From the NCBI GenBank assembly GCA_020436025.1, contig JAGQYP010000002.1, positions 62,001 through 126,000 of the forward strand: DNA of 64,000 nucleotides. Reading direction: 5' to 3'. Source of the DNA: Crocinitomicaceae bacterium (GTDB lineage: Bacteria; Bacteroidota; Bacteroidia; Flavobacteriales_D; Crocinitomicaceae). The notes beneath the pieces were generated by a model that was given only the letters and a program-made list of their open reading frames with translations, searched no databases and was not told the DNA's origin. Both the position numbers and the translations under genes were made by a program. Below are positions 62,715-64,000 of the stretch, in pieces (the stretch's first letter is position 1; every line of letters starts with the position of its first letter).

Positions 62715-62765
62715 TCCTAAAATAGTATTTTAGACAGCTCAATCAAAAAACTAATTTCTTAGAAG

Positions 62766-64000
62766 ATGAAATTTGATATTAAATTGTTTTTCAAAAACAA
62801 CTGGCAGCATTTCGCTGTAATTGGACTATTTATCATTATCACTGCCGCTTTCTTTTCTCCTGCATTTCAGGGGTATACTTTAAAACAGGCCGATATTCAA
62901 AACTATATCGGAATGAGTAGAGAAACTACAGAGTACAAGGATAATGGTGAGCATATTGGATGGACCAACTCCATGTTTGGTGGGATGCCCACTGAACAAA
63001 TTGCAGCTAAAACAGACGGCAATTGGGTCGGATGGTGGGGAAAAGTATTTTCTCTTGGAATGCCTTATGCTACATGGGCTTTTATTATTTCATTGGTTTG
63101 CATGTATATTCTCCTGCAAACGTTCAAACTTAAACCTTTTATAAGCGCTATTGGTTCCATTGCATACGGATTAACCTCCTACTTGATCATTGTCATGAAG
63201 GTGGGACATACTTCCAAATCTTTCGCAATGGCCTATATTCCATTGGTAATAGCTGGATTTTATTTACTCTACAGAAGGAATTGGAAATTAGGTATTCTGG
63301 TCTCTATGATGGGAATGACCATGGAGTTAACCATGAATCACGTCCAAATCACCTATTATCTTGCAATTATTCTTCTCTTCTTGGGAATTGCTGAGCTATA
63401 TAAAGCCTTTAAAGAAAAAGATCTTAAAACCTTTGGGATCCGGACAGGAATGTTGATTGGTTCATATTTAATTGCCGTTTTGGTCAACTTTGCCTTGTTA
63501 TTTGGAACTTTGGATTATACCAAAAACTCTACTCGTGGACAATCAGAATTGACCATTTCTCCTAAGGATGATCAAAACGATAAAACTTCTGGACTAGATC
63601 GATCTTATATCGTGGATTGGAGTTATGGAATACAGGAGAGTTGGACCTTCATGATCCCAGATGCAAAAGGAGGAAACACCGCTAGATTAGCCAATGAAAA
63701 AGAAATAATGGATGAAGTTGAACCCAAATTCAAAGGGGGAAATTTCCCAGTTGGAAATAACAATAAATATTGGGGAGATCAATCCTATGTGGAAGGTCCG
63801 GTTTATATCGGAATCATTGTGGTTTTCTTGTTTGTTTTAGGAATGATCTACATTAAAGACAGATTAAAATGGGGAATTTTGGCTGCCGTTATATTGGGTC
63901 TGTTGCTCAGCTGGGGTGGAAATTTTGCTGGATTAACGGATTTCTTTATAGATAATGTCCCTCTTTACAATAAGTTCAGAGCCGTTTCAATGACTTTGGT
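62766..64000 (+). CDS. YfhO-family membrane protein (5' part)
   Basis: At least 411 residues; the frame runs off the window. Starts MKFDIKLFFKNNWQHFAVIG and has at least nine membrane helices in view, with a periplasmic loop between helix 1 and 2 (QADIQNYIGMSRE, FGGMPTEQI). YfhO-like proteins are predicted GT-C-type glycosyltransferases or lipid-linked sugar handlers. Only the N-terminal half is visible. Confidence 0.82.
   Translation, partial: MKFDIKLFFKNNWQHFAVIGLFIIITAAFFSPAFQGYTLKQADIQNYIGMSRETTEYKDNGEHIGWTNSMFGGMPTEQIAAKTDGNWVGWWGKVFSLGMPYATWAFIISLVCMYILLQTFKLKPFISAIGSIAYGLTSYLIIVMKVGHTSKSFAMAYIPLVIAGFYLLYRRNWKLGILVSMMGMTMELTMNHVQITYYLAIILLFLGIAELYKAFKEKDLKTFGIRTGMLIGSYLIAVLVNFALLFGTLDYTKNSTRGQSELTISPKDDQNDKTSGLDRSYIVDWSYGIQESWTFMIPDAKGGNTARLANEKEIMDEVEPKFKGGNFPVGNNNKYWGDQSYVEGPVYIGIIVVFLFVLGMIYIKDRLKWGILAAVILGLLLSWGGNFAGLTDFFIDNVPLYNKFRAVSMTL

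Overview
The window reads as chromosome of an AT-rich Bacteroidota bacterium, most likely of the order Flavobacteriales. The grounds are TAnnTTTG-type -7 promoter boxes, few recognisable Shine-Dalgarno sites, a CarB without the C-terminal allosteric domain, and GWxTD, DUF4834 and four-helix-bundle (S23) proteins. The assignment to order is an inference; no rRNA is present.

Layout. 1-19.9 kb is core chromosome: the 3' part of prfC, a DMT exporter, a SpoIIE-type sensor phosphatase, an LRR lipoprotein-sized protein, then a long leftward run (16.4 to 6.5 kb). That run holds a TonB receptor, an outer-membrane protein, a solute-binding protein, an ATPase and two permeases of a Mn/Fe/Zn-type ABC importer, a VanX-like peptidase, a GlcD-like oxidase and a small barrel protein. 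It diverges from a DtxR/MntR regulator across a perfect 16-bp palindrome. One permease carries its own DtxR-like domain.

20-26.4 kb is an island of leftward ORFan genes, nearly all ending in their own hairpin terminators, next to the 3' end of tRNA-Ser. It includes a DUF4238 protein, a nuclease-like small protein, two candidate structured RNAs, and an operon of small protein, SecB-like chaperone and ADP-ribosyltransferase-like protein preceded by three TACGTA sites, which looks like a chaperone-assisted toxin-antitoxin unit. 26.8-34.8 kb is core again (GWxTD protein, glycosyltransferase, aroQ/xerD, PPK2, small secreted proteins).

About 35.6-56.7 kb looks like an integrated mobile element ending at tRNA-Leu(GAG). 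From the right it carries a large serine recombinase, a resolvase, a HUH/Rep-like protein with a structured leader, an XRE regulator, a type I restriction-modification operon (hsdM-hsdS-AlbA-hsdR), a SIR2-HerA anti-phage pair with an overlapping third gene of unknown function, an LRAT-like hydrolase, and metal-resistance modules (CDF exporter, ArsR, MerTP, GDCCVxC protein). The metal genes are separated by copies of a 148-150-bp repeat ending in a 36-bp element. Just outside, a four-helix-bundle gene lies between repeats with a decayed second copy.

56.8-64 kb is core: a pseudaminic-acid-type methylase, tRNA-Lys, shikimate kinase, a phosphoribosyltransferase, an alpha/beta hydrolase, carB, a DUF4834 protein and the start of a YfhO-family membrane protein.

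Working together: the mobile element couples DNA restriction (type I R-M), a likely NAD-dependent abortive defence (SIR2-HerA) and metal detoxification. Two nearly identical palindromes, one before the XRE gene and one before the resolvase, suggest the same regulator controls both the defence operon and recombination. The most promising leads for something undescribed are the third SIR2-HerA gene, the SecB/ART-like operon, the HUH-like module with its tRNA-like leader, and the repeat-bounded metal cassettes.
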